Part shown: positions 12,809 through 23,847 of the stretch, piece after piece
Position numbering within the stretch: position 1 is the stretch's first letter
Layout of the letters: each line of letters starts with the position of its first letter
Assembly: GCA_006503535.1 (NCBI GenBank)
Contig: QYRS01000001.1
Coordinates: forward strand, 3,844,001-3,908,000
Direction of reading: 5' to 3'
Length of the DNA: 64,000 nucleotides
DNA from: Arthrinium phaeospermum
Lineage: Eukaryota > Ascomycota > Sordariomycetes > Amphisphaeriales > Apiosporaceae
Made by a program: the position numbers and the translations under genes
Notes under the pieces: generated by a model
What the model was told of the DNA's origin: nothing
Seen by the model: only the letters and a program-made list of their open reading frames with translations
Databases searched by the model: none

Positions 12809-14070
12809 TCAGCCTAACTTCTCCTCACCATCTTTCTCTGGCTTCTTGGGCAGCTCCTTCTTGCGCGTTGGCTTTGGGTCCTTGTGCCACCAGGGGTGGT
12901 TCAGCATCTCGCGGGCCGTGATCCGCTTTCCGCGGGTCCAGGATGAGCGTCTTCATGAGCAGGTCGACGCCCTCGTTTTCCGACGGTGCCGACAGCGCGT
13001 TGTAATGGTCCTTGCCCAAGACGGGCCAGTTCTCCTCGGTAGGGGTGCCAACGCCCTTGCAGATCAACTCGATCTGCTCGAGCTCGGTGTTACCGGGCGA
13101 GGTACGGGCGCGCATGATGAGCTCGGCAAACACGAGCCCGACGGACAAATATCGACAGCGGCTGAGTAGTGTCGGGCGCCGAACAGCGCTCAGGTGGCCG
13201 GTACCAGCGTGTGATGACGTTGGACGTCATGGGCCGGTAGGGGTCGCTGAAGCTCCTGGCAAGACCGAAATCAGCCAGGTTTGACTTCACTCGGCGGCGA
13301 TCAGCAAGTTGTGGGCTTGATATGGACGTCATGGGCCGGTAGGGGTCGCTGAAGCTCCTGGCAAGACCGAAATCAGCCAGTTTGACTTCACCGTCGGCGG
13401 CGATCAGCAAGTTGTTGGGCTTGATATCACGGTGCAGCACAAAGTTCTCGTGGCAGAACCATACGGCGCGGGTCACCATGCCCATCCAGGCCTTGGTGTC
13501 GGCCACACCATAGTGCACCGCCCGGTTTCTTTGATGAGCATTTCCAAGTCGCCACCGGTAGGTACTCGAGTACAATGTTCAGGTTCTGGTCTTTGGAGGA
13601 GAAAACGGTGTGTAGCTTGATGATATTCGGATGGTCGAGCTCTTGCAAGTGCTTGATTTCGCGGACGGCATCGGGCGACATTCCCTCGGTGTATTCCTTG
13701 TTGATCTTGATCTTCTTGATAGCCACCACCTGCGAAGGGTCGTTGCGCACTTGGCCCCGGTAGACGTTGGCGTATGTACCCTCACCAAGCTTTATTCCTA
13801 GTGAGAATGACTGTTAGGCACTGTATTTTCGGACAACGAAACCGAGCATGCTGTTTCCATACCTTTGATGTACTTGCGCTTCTCGTCCTCGTTCATCTGC
13901 TCCGAGAGATCCAGAGTGGACGATTGCACGGCGGCGGCGGCATTTGGGGCCACTGCGGGCACGGGCGTGCCATTCGACGAGGCCTGCGCCGAGGCAGCAT
14001 TCTTCAATGGCGAAGATACCGCTCGCGCAGCAGGGTTCGGCAACCCATCGACCAGAGGGGAGACTGCCAT
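12809..14070 (-). CDS. KIN28: TFIIH cyclin-dependent kinase Kin28/CDK7 homologue (frame-broken, internal duplication)
   Basis: Kinase subunit of TFIIH, phosphorylating Ser5/7 of the RNA polymerase II C-terminal repeat and activating other CDKs. An Ala/Ser-rich leader from Met at 14070 is followed by an intron (13798-13862), after which the glycine loop [16 protein letters not shown] lysine, catalytic [11 protein letters not shown] loop [10 protein letters not shown], and T-loop/P+1 RWYRPPE appear in order; GTPTEENWP and a RITAREML segment end the kinase fold. Stop TGA at 12809-12811. Frame breaks lie near 13557, 13522, 13189, 13144, 13110 and 12930, each with conserved sequence continuing in another frame. 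A 102-104 bp segment coding the HRD-to-T-loop region is present twice in tandem (13221-13426). Both signs suggest assembly error. CDK7 identity rests on LLFGARHYS and the [10 protein letters not shown] loop. Confidence 0.85.
13221..13426. repeat. Imperfect tandem duplication inside the CDK7 gene
   Basis: Copy 1 is 13221-13322 and copy 2 is 13323-13426; they differ by a few single-base indels (for example near 13279, 13291 and 13310). Copy 2 reads cleanly as the kinase HRD/DFG loop; in copy 1 the right half is degraded while the left part continues correctly into the T-loop. This is what an unmerged overlap between two contigs would look like. Confidence 0.85.
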
Positions 14071-15639
14071 CTTGGTGTGGAGAAAGGACCCCTTACCCAG
14101 GTACAGATTTCAGCTTGTGGCTGGGCAACCTAAGGTAGCTAGGGATGGCACATGCCTCCCGAAGCCAGGTGGATTCGATCAACGTTCGCGGCTTCAAAAC
14201 TCCAATGCGATACGAAAATAGAGTGAATGCACTTTTCCATCCATCAATAACTTGATGTCAAAAGCACCCGACTCCTTGGACTTTGTATCACCTCTAGATT
14301 TGCACTACCTAACTGTCTAATTATTCAATGCTGATCCCTAAATACCGACAGCGTTTTCCTCACTAGATTATGCCGCACTGTCCAAGATTGACACCGTTGG
14401 ATTTGAAGAGGATAGATGCTAAAGAATCCGGAGGCTGGCTTCGCTTTTTGGCTGCAACTCAAGGAGGCCAACAAGTGCTCCCCACATGATATGAAGCGCT
14501 TTTATACGGCTCTGGTTTCATCTTTTCCCATCGATCGCGTCTGGCAGTCAGTTGCTGGATAGCAGACTAGCGACGGGAAATTAGGCCAACCACTCAATCT
14601 AAGCATATCTTGCTTGCGTCGTGAAATAAAGAGGGTACGCGTACGTGTTGATACTGTACTAGTAGAGGGCCTTTCTTTCGAGTTGAGGGCCCCGACTGAC
14701 AACTCAGCCTTCCAAGCTTTTTGGCTTGATGCATGACTGGCATGATCCCGCCGACGTTTGACAGGGTCCTATTACCACTCGACAATGCTCGGGAAATCCT
14801 GCTGGCCTTCTGTTTTAACCCCGTGCCCCGAGTTGAAATGCCAACACGCCCAGCCCACAGGCTAAGCATTCGGAGTTGCAGCTCAATAGCCCCGAGATCC
14901 CCTGCACCTGTAGCTCAGCACGTACCCAGTTCCCGCAGGATCTGCAGATGGCGCTCCATTAACGTTAGTCTGGGAGAAAAATCCCAATTTTCCCTCCGTC
15001 GCTGAAACCTGACGTCATTTCGCTGACGGCCGGGGGCTCAGTTCGCGCGGGAGGACAAAGACGCAAGCTGAATGTCAATTGATAGGAAGCGAAGGAAAAA
15101 CAAAAAGCCTCGTGAGAGTAAGACCGCGTACAACAAAAGTCTGGGCGACAGACATCTTGGTCGAACCCGACAAAGCCGGTTGCGATTTTAGCTGTTCCCC
15201 CGGGGACGTCCTTTAAGAAGTGCCGCGCCGCGCCCACACAGCCCGCACAAAAGCGACCACGCTTACACTTAGGGCCAGCGCTATGTAATCATTGCAATCT
15301 CCCCTGTATGACGAAACCAGTTTCGCAGGCCTGTCAAGTCAGTCACTGGGGAGCCGGGTGAGGTCATACCTAGCACGACCATATCCGTTTTAATGAACAG
15401 GCTAGCCTGCTCGATCTTTTCATTTTTCACAGTTGCCAATACTTGATAAACCCAGATCCTTTCAGAGATCAAATGCTAGATACACTCCGCTGTCTATCAA
15501 CCTGAGATTGCTTGCGCTCTTCTGTTGGATTGCGCTTGGCAGAAGACAGACAGCATTCGTTCGGATTTTTCCGTATCTGTTTTCCCTCGACATCAAATAC
15601 AACAACAACAATAAATCACAATCACAACCACTAATAATC
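14071..15639. other. Divergent promoter, KIN28 / Sfk1-like
   Basis: 1.57 kb between two divergent genes. I see no coding potential. The last 50 bases before 15640 are a CA/AAC-rich leader (ACAACAACAATAAATCAC) typical of fungal 5' UTRs, which supports the start chosen for the downstream gene. Confidence 0.5.
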
Positions 15640-16578
15640 ATGGCGCATTTCCCCTATTGGGTAAGTTCATACTCCTGAAACCACCTCGACCGCGACATGA
15701 AGAAAAGATCAGATCATATCAGATCAGAAGAACCCTAACTAACCGCCAATGCCTCGCAGGTATTGCCCTTGATCTCGGGCGTCATGTGGCTGGCGACCCT
15801 GCTGGGTCTCCTGATTTACTGGACCGTCGACGCCACCGCGTCAGTAAGTACGATGCAAGACGACCAGACCATCGCCTACATCTCGGACGTCGGCGGCCGA
15901 GCTGAAGCCGCTCTTCGTCGCCGGCTGCATCATCACGACCATCTTCCTGGACCTGTCCTTCCTCTCGGACCGCTGGCTGCGCCACCGCGGCCGCTCGTCC
16001 CAACGTGAGCGTCACCGAGAAGGTGCTGTCGGGCCTGACCATCGTCTTCGCCTTCATCGGCACCATCGGCCTGACCTGCCTGTCGGGCTTCGACACGGCC
16101 CTACCACCTCCTGCACGACATCTTCCTGCTGCTCTTCATCGCCGGCTACCTGCTCTCGGCCGTCTTCATCTGCTGGGAGTACCAGCGCCTGGGCATCAAG
16201 TACCGCGAGCACAAGGTCCTGCGCATCTCCTTCTGGATCAAGCTGTCCTTCATCCTCGTCGAGTTCTGCCTCGCCGTCGCCTTCGCCGCCACCAACTTCC
16301 TCAAGATGTACAACAAGGCCGCATCATCGAGTGGGTCATCGCCTTCGTCTTCTCCTTCTACGTCCTTCTCATCGACTCTGGCCCGCCCGCTACACGGCCA
16401 ACGGCCGCGGCTTCAAGACCACTGGCATGAACGCCAGCTCCGGCGAAATGGCCGAGGCCGCGCAGAGCAACCTCGACCATTCCAACGGCGCCTCGCCCGG
16501 CGGTGTTGGCTCACGATACACGAGGACAGCCAGCGGCCGCTGCACACCGGTCGCCCGGGTCCCCACGCCAACTTCTAA
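15640..16578 (+). CDS. Sfk1/Frag1/DRAM-family membrane protein (frame-broken)
   Basis: Multi-pass plasma-membrane protein of the Frag1/DRAM/Sfk1 family; yeast Sfk1 helps anchor the PI4-kinase Stt4 and shapes lipid asymmetry. The first exon encodes only MAHFPYW (15640-15660), followed by a 99-nt intron (GTAAGT...CTCGCAG) and a first helix ISGVMWLATLLGLLIYW. A polar loop with SDVG precedes further helices; diagnostic pieces are LFVAGCIITTIFLDLSFLSD, RLGIKYREH and RISFWIKLSFILVEF. The frame shifts near 15895, 16000, 16105, 16320 and 16370. After the last helix there is a Gly/Ser tail (GRGFKTTGMNASSGEMAE). The C-terminal end is uncertain: one frame stops at 16578 (HANF), another runs to 16813. 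Family call is good; the exact protein cannot be given. Confidence 0.75.
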
Positions 16579-17323
16579 TCGGCGGGGGATTTACAAACAT
16601 AAAACCAACCTACCTATTATTACAACAAACCATATACAGAATGCAAAATTGCATGAAGGGGAAAAGGATACGACGAATACGACACGGGAACGATACGGGA
16701 TACCAAATTTATATATTATATATGGGCTGTTGAATCACGAACATTCGGCATGGCGTTCCGGATCAGCATGGGTTTGCATGAACAGCATAACCGCGAGATT
16801 GCGGATCATATAGAACGATTTAATCACCATCAACTTCTACTACAACAAATGTTTCCCTTGTTGCCATGCACGTGATATAACTACGTTATAAATAATGCCG
16901 ATAAGCCCTGTTTGGGTTGGTATAGACGCATCAGCTCATGATATGCGTATGCAGTTGATGGATTGACTGTTTATTCAATACGCCATCGACGTGTACTACA
17001 GCCAAAGGGGATGTACCAAAGGGATGATGTATCTCCCAGCCGGTACGCATGCAACGACCGCATAGAAATTACCAACAATTAATGTACAATGAAATATTTC
17101 GATGTCAAACCCATTCCCGTAACCATGCAAGCTATCAAGCACCATGCCAATCTTACACGCCAGCCGCCAACCTCCCATCGTATCCCTGATGAAAAAAGGA
17201 GCGTGTGGATGAAATGCCGAAATTACAAGAGTAACTAAAGGGGAACCCAAAAGTGAAGAAGGAGAGAAGAGAAAAGGATGATGTCTGCCGACATCGCGTG
17301 TGTGACTGAAACTACAGAAAAAC
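16579..17323. other. Convergent 3' flanks, Sfk1-like / EIS1
   Basis: 745 bp between two converging genes, AT-richer than its neighbours (a TATATATTATATATG run near 16710). It probably holds both 3' UTRs and terminators. No gene seen. Confidence 0.5.
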
Positions 17324-19879
17324 TTATATCTCATGAAACCTCGAGTCCCGATTTGGACTGTGACTCTTCCTCACCGCCGGATCCCAATCGGCCGCGGCGG
17401 GCTCAGCCCTCCCGCCCCGTTGGCGGACGAGGAGCTAATCACGGGCGCCACGTCGTGGGAAGTCGTCTTCGCTCGAGCTGCTCATGGGCGAGACAGCCTC
17501 CGGGTTAGCCAGGCTCGCCGACGGCGCCAGCGAGTGGCGCCCCGTCGAGGTAGACAAGGCGTCCTGCTGCTGCCTACGCCAGCGCCGGTGCCGGCCATGG
17601 CTACGGCGTGGACGCTGTTGCTGTATCTACGGGGACTGTTAACACTGGCCGTGCTCCCGTTCTGCGACGACGAGCCGAAGCCCGACAGCGCCGCCCCGCC
17701 GATGAATTTTCGCTTGCCTTTGTCCTGTGGCTGCTTGTAGTAGTGGTGTTGTTTATTGCCCTCCTGCTCAAAGTCCGATTTGGATCCTCGGTGGAAGTGG
17801 GACTTAAACCAAGACCGCACCCGAATCGTGGGGGACTTGTCGCCCGTGGATCCGCTTGACTTGGTCCGGTGTTTCCGGATGGCCGACGCGTCCGGCATCT
17901 CAATGTCGTTCTCCGCGCGTGGTGGTGGCGGCCTCCGTGGGGGATCAGGGGGGTAATGACCGCAGGACCAGGGACCCTGACTGGTTGACCAGCATCGTTC
18001 AGTTCAACCCGCTCGATCGGTGCAATCTCGTCTTGATGTGACACCCTTCTGTCGGAGATCCCACAGAGACGGCCGTGGACTTGCGCTTTTCCTCCTTGGC
18101 GAGACGCTTCTGCTCGGCCCTGGCAGCTTTCTCTTCTTCTTTCTTTGCTTTAGCCTCCGCCTTCTCCTCTTGCCTTCGCTCCTTGGCCTCCTGCTTTTCT
18201 GCTCTAGATCAGTATTAGCAATGCTGACGTCCCCCATTAAAACAGGTAGAGTAGACTTACCTTTCAGCTTCTTGTTGATGTCACTGACTTCCTGTTCCTC
18301 TGCCTTCGAGCTCCTTCTCTTCCCTCTGGCGTTCCTCTTCCAGCTTCTGTTCCGTCAACCTGGCGTGCTCTTGCTCCGCCCGGTCGTTGATCTCGTCGAT
18401 AACCGGCTGGACCCTGCTCGCGGCGATGGCATCGATGTCTTGCTGCTCCATGTACTTACCGGCGCCGATATCGACCTTGCCGTGCTTGCTCAACCGGTCG
18501 TCGCTGCGTAGTTGGGCTGCGGCATAGGCCTTGGAATCCCATGAAGTCTTGGTTGAAGGGGGCATCATACCCGTCCTTGGCAATTTGTCATCCATGCCCT
18601 TGAGGCGCGCCGAGACGTTTCTGCGCGGCCCATGGGCGTCACGGTCGTGCTGCCTCTTCTGCTGGTCCATTGGGACACTTGTGTTGAAGATGGACATTTG
18701 ACGACGAATCTGCTGGGAACGCTCCGGTCGTTGTGGATGTCACCTCGCTGGACGATCTCTGGTAAGCTTCCCCTCATGCTCGTTTTCCTTGGCGCTTGCC
18801 CCTGTCCGTAGTAGTCCTTGTAGTTTCGGCTCTGCATGTCAATCTCCAGTTTTGCCAGCCTCTCCTGTGCAGCCTTGTAGGCGGCATCCTGTAAGCTGTT
18901 GAACTGCATAGGGGGTGCTTGGTCGTGGTCGTGAGGCTACTCGATCTGCGCCGCCGCGTATGCGGGACCGTCTCTTTTTGGCTTTGCGTCTTCTTGGCTG
19001 GTCAATGACTTTCTGTTGCTGGCTGTACATCTTCTTGGCCATGGCGAGGGCCGAGGCATGCAACACATCCTCTCGCTGTTTCTCGTCGACCACGGGCTGG
19101 ACCGGTGGTCTCGAAGTAAACATCTGGCGGTTCATGTGCACAATCGGCGTTGCGCCGGCAGCCTCTCTGGACTGGGTGGATGCTCTCGGCTTGTGCGCAG
19201 CGGCGGGCCTCAGCGCATTGGCGGATGCGTTGGACTCGTCGGGGTACGACTCCTGCGGCTTGGAAGCAGGTAAGGTGTTGGCGCGCGAGCGCCGGGCGGT
19301 GGAGGTCGACATGGCGCCTTTGGCAGCAACGAGGGAACGCTGGCGCTCGATGGGCACGGCGGCGTGAGGATTGCGTCTAGAGGTTCGGTCGGCGTTGAAG
19401 GCTGATGTGGCTGCGGTGTGGCCGTGGTCGATCGAGGAAGGTTTCCCACCTTCTGCGCCGGGTAGCAGCTTATGGGCAAGTAGGGCCGCCTGGGCACCAT
19501 GTTCGCTAGGTTGGGGGGACCAAGCAGTAGCCATCTTGTGGTCTTTGGCAAGCACGGCAGCAGCGGAAGCCGAGGCCGACTTATCCGGGGTCCAAATCTG
19601 GGGTGATTTCCTCGACTGCCAACCTAAAGACGCAGCAGCGCTGGCAGCAGATCCGTTTGGCGCAAGTCTATGGAAGGATAACTGGGCAGATCTCGCGGTT
19701 GCGCATATACCAGTCGGCCGTGGTGACCTTGTGTAGGTTAAAAGTTAATGCTAATACTGTAATAATGGTGGAGGTAAAATGGAGAGAGGGCTCCCTGCAA
19801 AAAGGGCTAAGTATGGCAATGGCAGAGTCTCACCTGCAGGTATTGTGGATGTGTCGTCATGGGATTGTTGGACCTGCAT
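17324..19879 (-). CDS. EIS1: Eisosome protein 1 homologue (EIS1; frame-broken)
   Basis: Structural component of eisosomes, the cortical furrows of the fungal plasma membrane. A short first exon (19834-19879, starting MQVQQSHDD) joins by an intron (19728-19833) to GRLVYAQPRDLPSYPS, matching the family's YARAQDLPSFPS block. Next come GSAASAAASLGW, SPQIWTPDKS, AAAVLAKDHKM and AQAALLAHK, then FTSRPP, ALAMAKKMY, and the coiled-coil section with RNVSARLKGMDDK and KVDIGAGKYM. A second intron (about 18204-18260) precedes the Lys/Glu helix. The tail has RSWFKSHFHRGSK, FIGGAAL and an ending SPNRDSRFHEI with TAA at 17324-17326, like the family's VSPVRETRFQ end. Frame breaks occur near 19658, 18970, 18790 and 18720 and in the C-terminal third; all motifs are nevertheless in order. 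Identity is strong, base-level model is not. Confidence 0.85.
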
Positions 19880-22453
19880 TTGATTGGCAGGGTTGCGCGT
19901 AGCAACCTAAGAAGGCCTGTAATCGATCGCAGACGGATAAAGAGCTGGGCTCTGGGCTGGGCTGGGCTGGGCTCTGTGTAAGCGACCCGGATCTGCAGTC
20001 CCTTGTCCCGTCAAATTGCCCACAAAGGTCCCGCCTCCGATGTTTCCTTTCAGGTGGAGGCCGTGATGGAGATTGAATATTCCGAGTGCGCGAAACGTCC
20101 AGTCAGCAATGGCGCGATGGCTTTCCTTGCTCAGTCACACCTCTGACTGCTGATGGATGAATTCCTGGGTATTAAGAGCTTCGGGTCTTGAGAGTTCGCT
20201 TATGCACGCGTGATTGTGTGTATGTGTGTATGTGTGCCTGGCTACCTTATGTTGGATGTGTAGGTTTGCTGAGTGTGTGACACCGTTCTCTCGCTGCAAT
20301 TTACCCAAAAGAAAAGCCAAGGAGGAAATTCCAGCATGGAATCGTCAGAGGCAGCGTATAATTAAGTATATGAAAACGGGCAATCATCGTAGCCATCAAC
20401 ATGCAGTGGGCGCGGCACTAGACTAGATGCGACGGGAGGCCTTTCACCCAACCCATGGTCGTCGAGGCTAGAGTCCTAGACAGTACCGTCATGATTGTGT
20501 TAGACAGCTCTTAGCCCTTTTCATGGTGACGGTGTTGGGCAGGCTGGCTTCAAAAGTGTCTTGGTGTCAATGTCTCTGGTGTCTTGGCAGAGTTCGAGTG
20601 ATAGGCTTAGAGCTAACTTTAGCTTAGACAGGATCCCTTGACGTCACCCAGCATGTTCTCGGTCTCGACATGCAGTAGTCCCCACCCCGGATCCAGGTGG
20701 AGTGGAGCCTCTAGGATCTGTCGGGATGCATCCTGAGATGGAAGACCCTGATCACATAGAACCCACCACGTCGGCGCAGCAGGCTAGGACACGCTCAAGA
20801 AGCCGGCAGGCCGGTAGTCGAACGCCCAAGCCCAGCGCAGGTAGTACTGTACTGTAATAGGAGGGTATCAGGGTCCCTGTGCACACATCGATTGGTTTTC
20901 TTGACTCTATCCAGAGAGCCTCTAGAGAATCCAGAGAAGCATCTGTGTATTGCAGCTGCTACAGGCAAACATCAATAGAGAGCTCTCAATATGATGTGCA
21001 GATATATCTTATTGAAACAATCACCGGCATGCATCAATTTCCGATATCAATCAGCTGGACGAATCGGACGGGTAGATGATGACGCGTGGGTGGGGAGACC
21101 GCACGAACGATACTGGAATCCCTGGTGGTTAGCAGCCATCTGGGGGGCCTTTAGCAGGCCAAGGGTCCTTCACCGTTTCCCGCCTGTCCGCTCTGTTTTT
21201 TATCTATTTTACTACTGTATTTGCAACCGCCCGGCGATTCTCCCGGGTGGGGAGACCGCACGAACGATACTGGAATCCCTGGTGGTTAGCAGCCATCTGG
21301 GGGGCCTTTAGCCAGGCCAAGGGTCCCTTCACCGTTTCCCGCCTGTCCGCTCTGTTTTTTATCTATTTTACTACTGTATTTGCAACCGCCCGGCGATTCT
21401 CCCGGATGGGCATCTCTCTCAGGTGACACTACAAATGCGGGCGGCAGTGCGCATCGCTAATGGCAACCGGTTCGAACGGGGTCTAGATCTGGCAGTTCTG
21501 TCCTCACTTGCTCTCCCCATGGTCCGTCGTTGATAGTACTGGCATGACCGGGAATGACGGTAGGTTAGGTAGGCCCTCTTCCCTGCTGGATGCGAAAAAC
21601 CATTGGCCTTTCATACTTGAGCAATGGCACACAACAACTCGCTTCCACGACAGCTTTGTGGCCATGTTTGTTGTTTCGAGTCGAAACACAAACCTGCCAA
21701 GGTCTCCAGAGTCCAAGTTCAAATAAGCAACAGCTCCTGACATAACGATCGACATAATGGATGGGATAGCTCTGTTAGCTCCGCCCGAGCCAGCCTGCGT
21801 ACACAAGCCCGTCACCTGCCCTGCGTTCTTCAGCTTCGTCTCGAACCAAACATCCGAAGTTCCTGAAACCGGCTGTTTGATGTTTCAAGGGCCTCGAATC
21901 TAAAAATGGCACCTATGTATGTGGGTTACCAGAACCGAGTGGCATACAGTGATACTCAACGTAGTACTCTACTCTAGCATTTGATTCTTCGTGAAATGTT
22001 CGAGTTTTGACACTGGATATCTATCGCCTCAGCCCTGTGGACTCTGCTGTACGTGGTATCAGGCCGAAGTTTTAACACTCCGCAACGTGTGGAAGATTTG
22101 GCGTTCACGATGCGCTTAACCTCTTTTGGGACGATTTTCCACGATATGTATATACGCACTTATACCGCTACGGTTAGCTTGGAAGGTGCACTGATCAAGA
22201 GTACCGTACGGAGTGCCAAAACTTACCCATCACACCAAGTAAAACCTGCCTGTCAGAAGCGGGGACGAAAGTGCGTGCGCATACAAGGTAACGAACCCCT
22301 GCTAAATGGCGTAGATCAAGCCAACGTACTGCCAAAATTACGGTATCGTCGTCACAGGCAAACTGCTGTCATATCACACACAGTCAATAGCAAAAAGGAA
22401 AAAGGTCATCATCATACGCCTCATCGTTTCTACAGTGACTGCATTATCTACGG
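19880..22453. other. Intergenic gap, 2.6 kb, with repeats
   Basis: Upstream region of EIS1 and of the phosphatase gene. It holds a GGGCT pentamer run near 19950-19975, a TG/TATG simple repeat near 20214-20240 and the tandem duplication at 21088-21403. A 144-codon open frame at 22053 lacks any recognisable domain or leader and is not called. Confidence 0.5.
21088..21403. repeat. Imperfect tandem duplication, 157/159 bp
   Basis: Copy 1 is 21088-21244 and copy 2 is 21245-21403. Both begin GGGTGGGGAGACCGCACG and end GATTCTCCC. Copy 1 lacks two C residues that copy 2 has (near 21154 and 21170). There is no terminal inverted repeat or target-site duplication, so a transposon is unlikely; the pattern equals that of the duplication at 13.2 kb. 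Confidence 0.85.
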
Positions 22454-23670
22454 TTGGACAAGCCAGGCCCCTGCCGAAGCTATTTGATCCCTATAAGCCA
22501 ACCCCCTCGTATTCCCCATTCATCATCCTGCGGCTGTAGATCCGGGGCTAAATTTGACCATAGACTTGTTCGAGAAGGCGTCTTGTTCCGATCGGCACGA
22601 CCAGGTGAGTACTTGTTATACTCCTCGGGGCACGTGGCCGCCCCCCTGGATATACAACTGACGCCAGGAATCTCTTAAGATGATGCTAGCCTGGAAGACC
22701 GCCGGAAGCTGAAGGAGGACTACGGGATCAAGACGGTGATAGATTTGCGAACCAAGTAGGTGCCCTCCGTCCCTATTCCTCGTATACATAGGTAGACAGA
22801 TGCGGTCGCCATACTGGGACTGCACGAATCCCTTTCTTGCGGTGTCTCCGTATAGGACTTGGAGGCTTCGAGGGACAAACTAACCCATCACTTTCTGCGG
22901 CAGAACCGAACATGCCAAACAAGCCGAAAAACGCCAAGCCGACCTCAAAGTCCCGGCCCTCCTAAAGTCCAACGCCGCCCTGGCCGAGCCCGTCCAGATC
23001 CCCGGCCTGCGGTACCTGGAGGTCAAGATCACGGGCGGCAAGTTCGAGAAGTTCCTCATCAGCCAACTCTCCTGGCCCGGGTTTTTGTAAGAGCAGCACC
23101 CACCATTACCTATCTGTGTGTACTAACCGTTCCCGTCCCCGTTCTCTAGCAAACTCATCTTCCTCTACGCCTGCGGCTACCGCATCCCCGCCATCCGCGT
23201 CATGAGCCAAGAAGTCATGCTCCCCGGGGCCTCGTCGGCATGGGCCTTGACACCCTCGACCACTCGGGCGCCGACATCCTCGAGGCCCTCAACGCGTTCC
23301 TGGAACCACCCCCGCTGCGTCTGGTGGTACCGCCGGTCCCTCCCTCCCCATCCTGGTCCACTGCACCCAGGGCAAGGACCGGACGGGCCTCATTGTCGCC
23401 CTCGTCCTCATGGCGCTGGGCGTGCCGCTCGAGGCCGTCAGCCATGACTACCTCCTCACGCAGCAAGCCCTCGTGGCGGACCGCGAGGCCCGGATCGCAG
23501 AGATTGAGGAGATCGGGCTGACACCCGACTGGGGTGACTGCCCTCCGGACTTCGTCGCCAGGATCCACGAGCATCTTGTTAGCAGGTACGGTGGTGTGGA
23601 GGCCTACTTGGATAGCATAGAGTTTGGGAGCGACAAGCGGCGTAGGTTAGTCGAGGTACTAGGCGCATGA
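22454..23670 (+). CDS. Tyrosine/serine protein phosphatase family protein (Y_phosphatase3-like, frame-broken)
   Basis: Cysteine-dependent phosphatase with the P-loop HCTQGKDRTG (CX5R) followed by LIVALVLMALGVP. Four exons: 22454-22604, 22680-22755, 22904-23086 and 23150-23670, with three GT-AG introns whose phases fit. Upstream pieces VREGVLFRSARP, GIKTVIDLRTKTE and the substrate-side AIRVMSQEVMLP are typical of the PF13350 group; stop TGA at 23668. The family's usual N-terminal NFRD-type motif was not found before SGAKFDHR, so the start at 22454 is doubtful or sequence is missing. The frame shifts near 23225 (probably one C lost before GGGGCC) and again near 23310-23335, just before the P-loop. 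Substrate unknown; members are often annotated as protein tyrosine or phosphoinositide phosphatases. Confidence 0.75.
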
Positions 23671-23847
23671 TTGCAAGTATGTTGGCGTGGGTAGCCCTGA
23701 GTTAAACCTTTGTTTACTTGCACAGCGGGATTCGTATCGGCAAACGCAGGATCGTACGGGATAAACTAGACTCGACATCGGATTTCACAAGATGCAACAT
23801 AGTCACAGAGGATACTAAGGGAATTTGGTGTTGCTGGGAGATCATGT

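Noticed and set aside
21088..21403. Transposon or LTR reading of the duplication
   Set aside because: No terminal repeats, target-site duplication or coding content; indels on one copy fit an assembly overlap.
22053..22487. 144-codon plus-strand frame
   Set aside because: No domain, no leader, basic random-like composition; overlaps the phosphatase start region.
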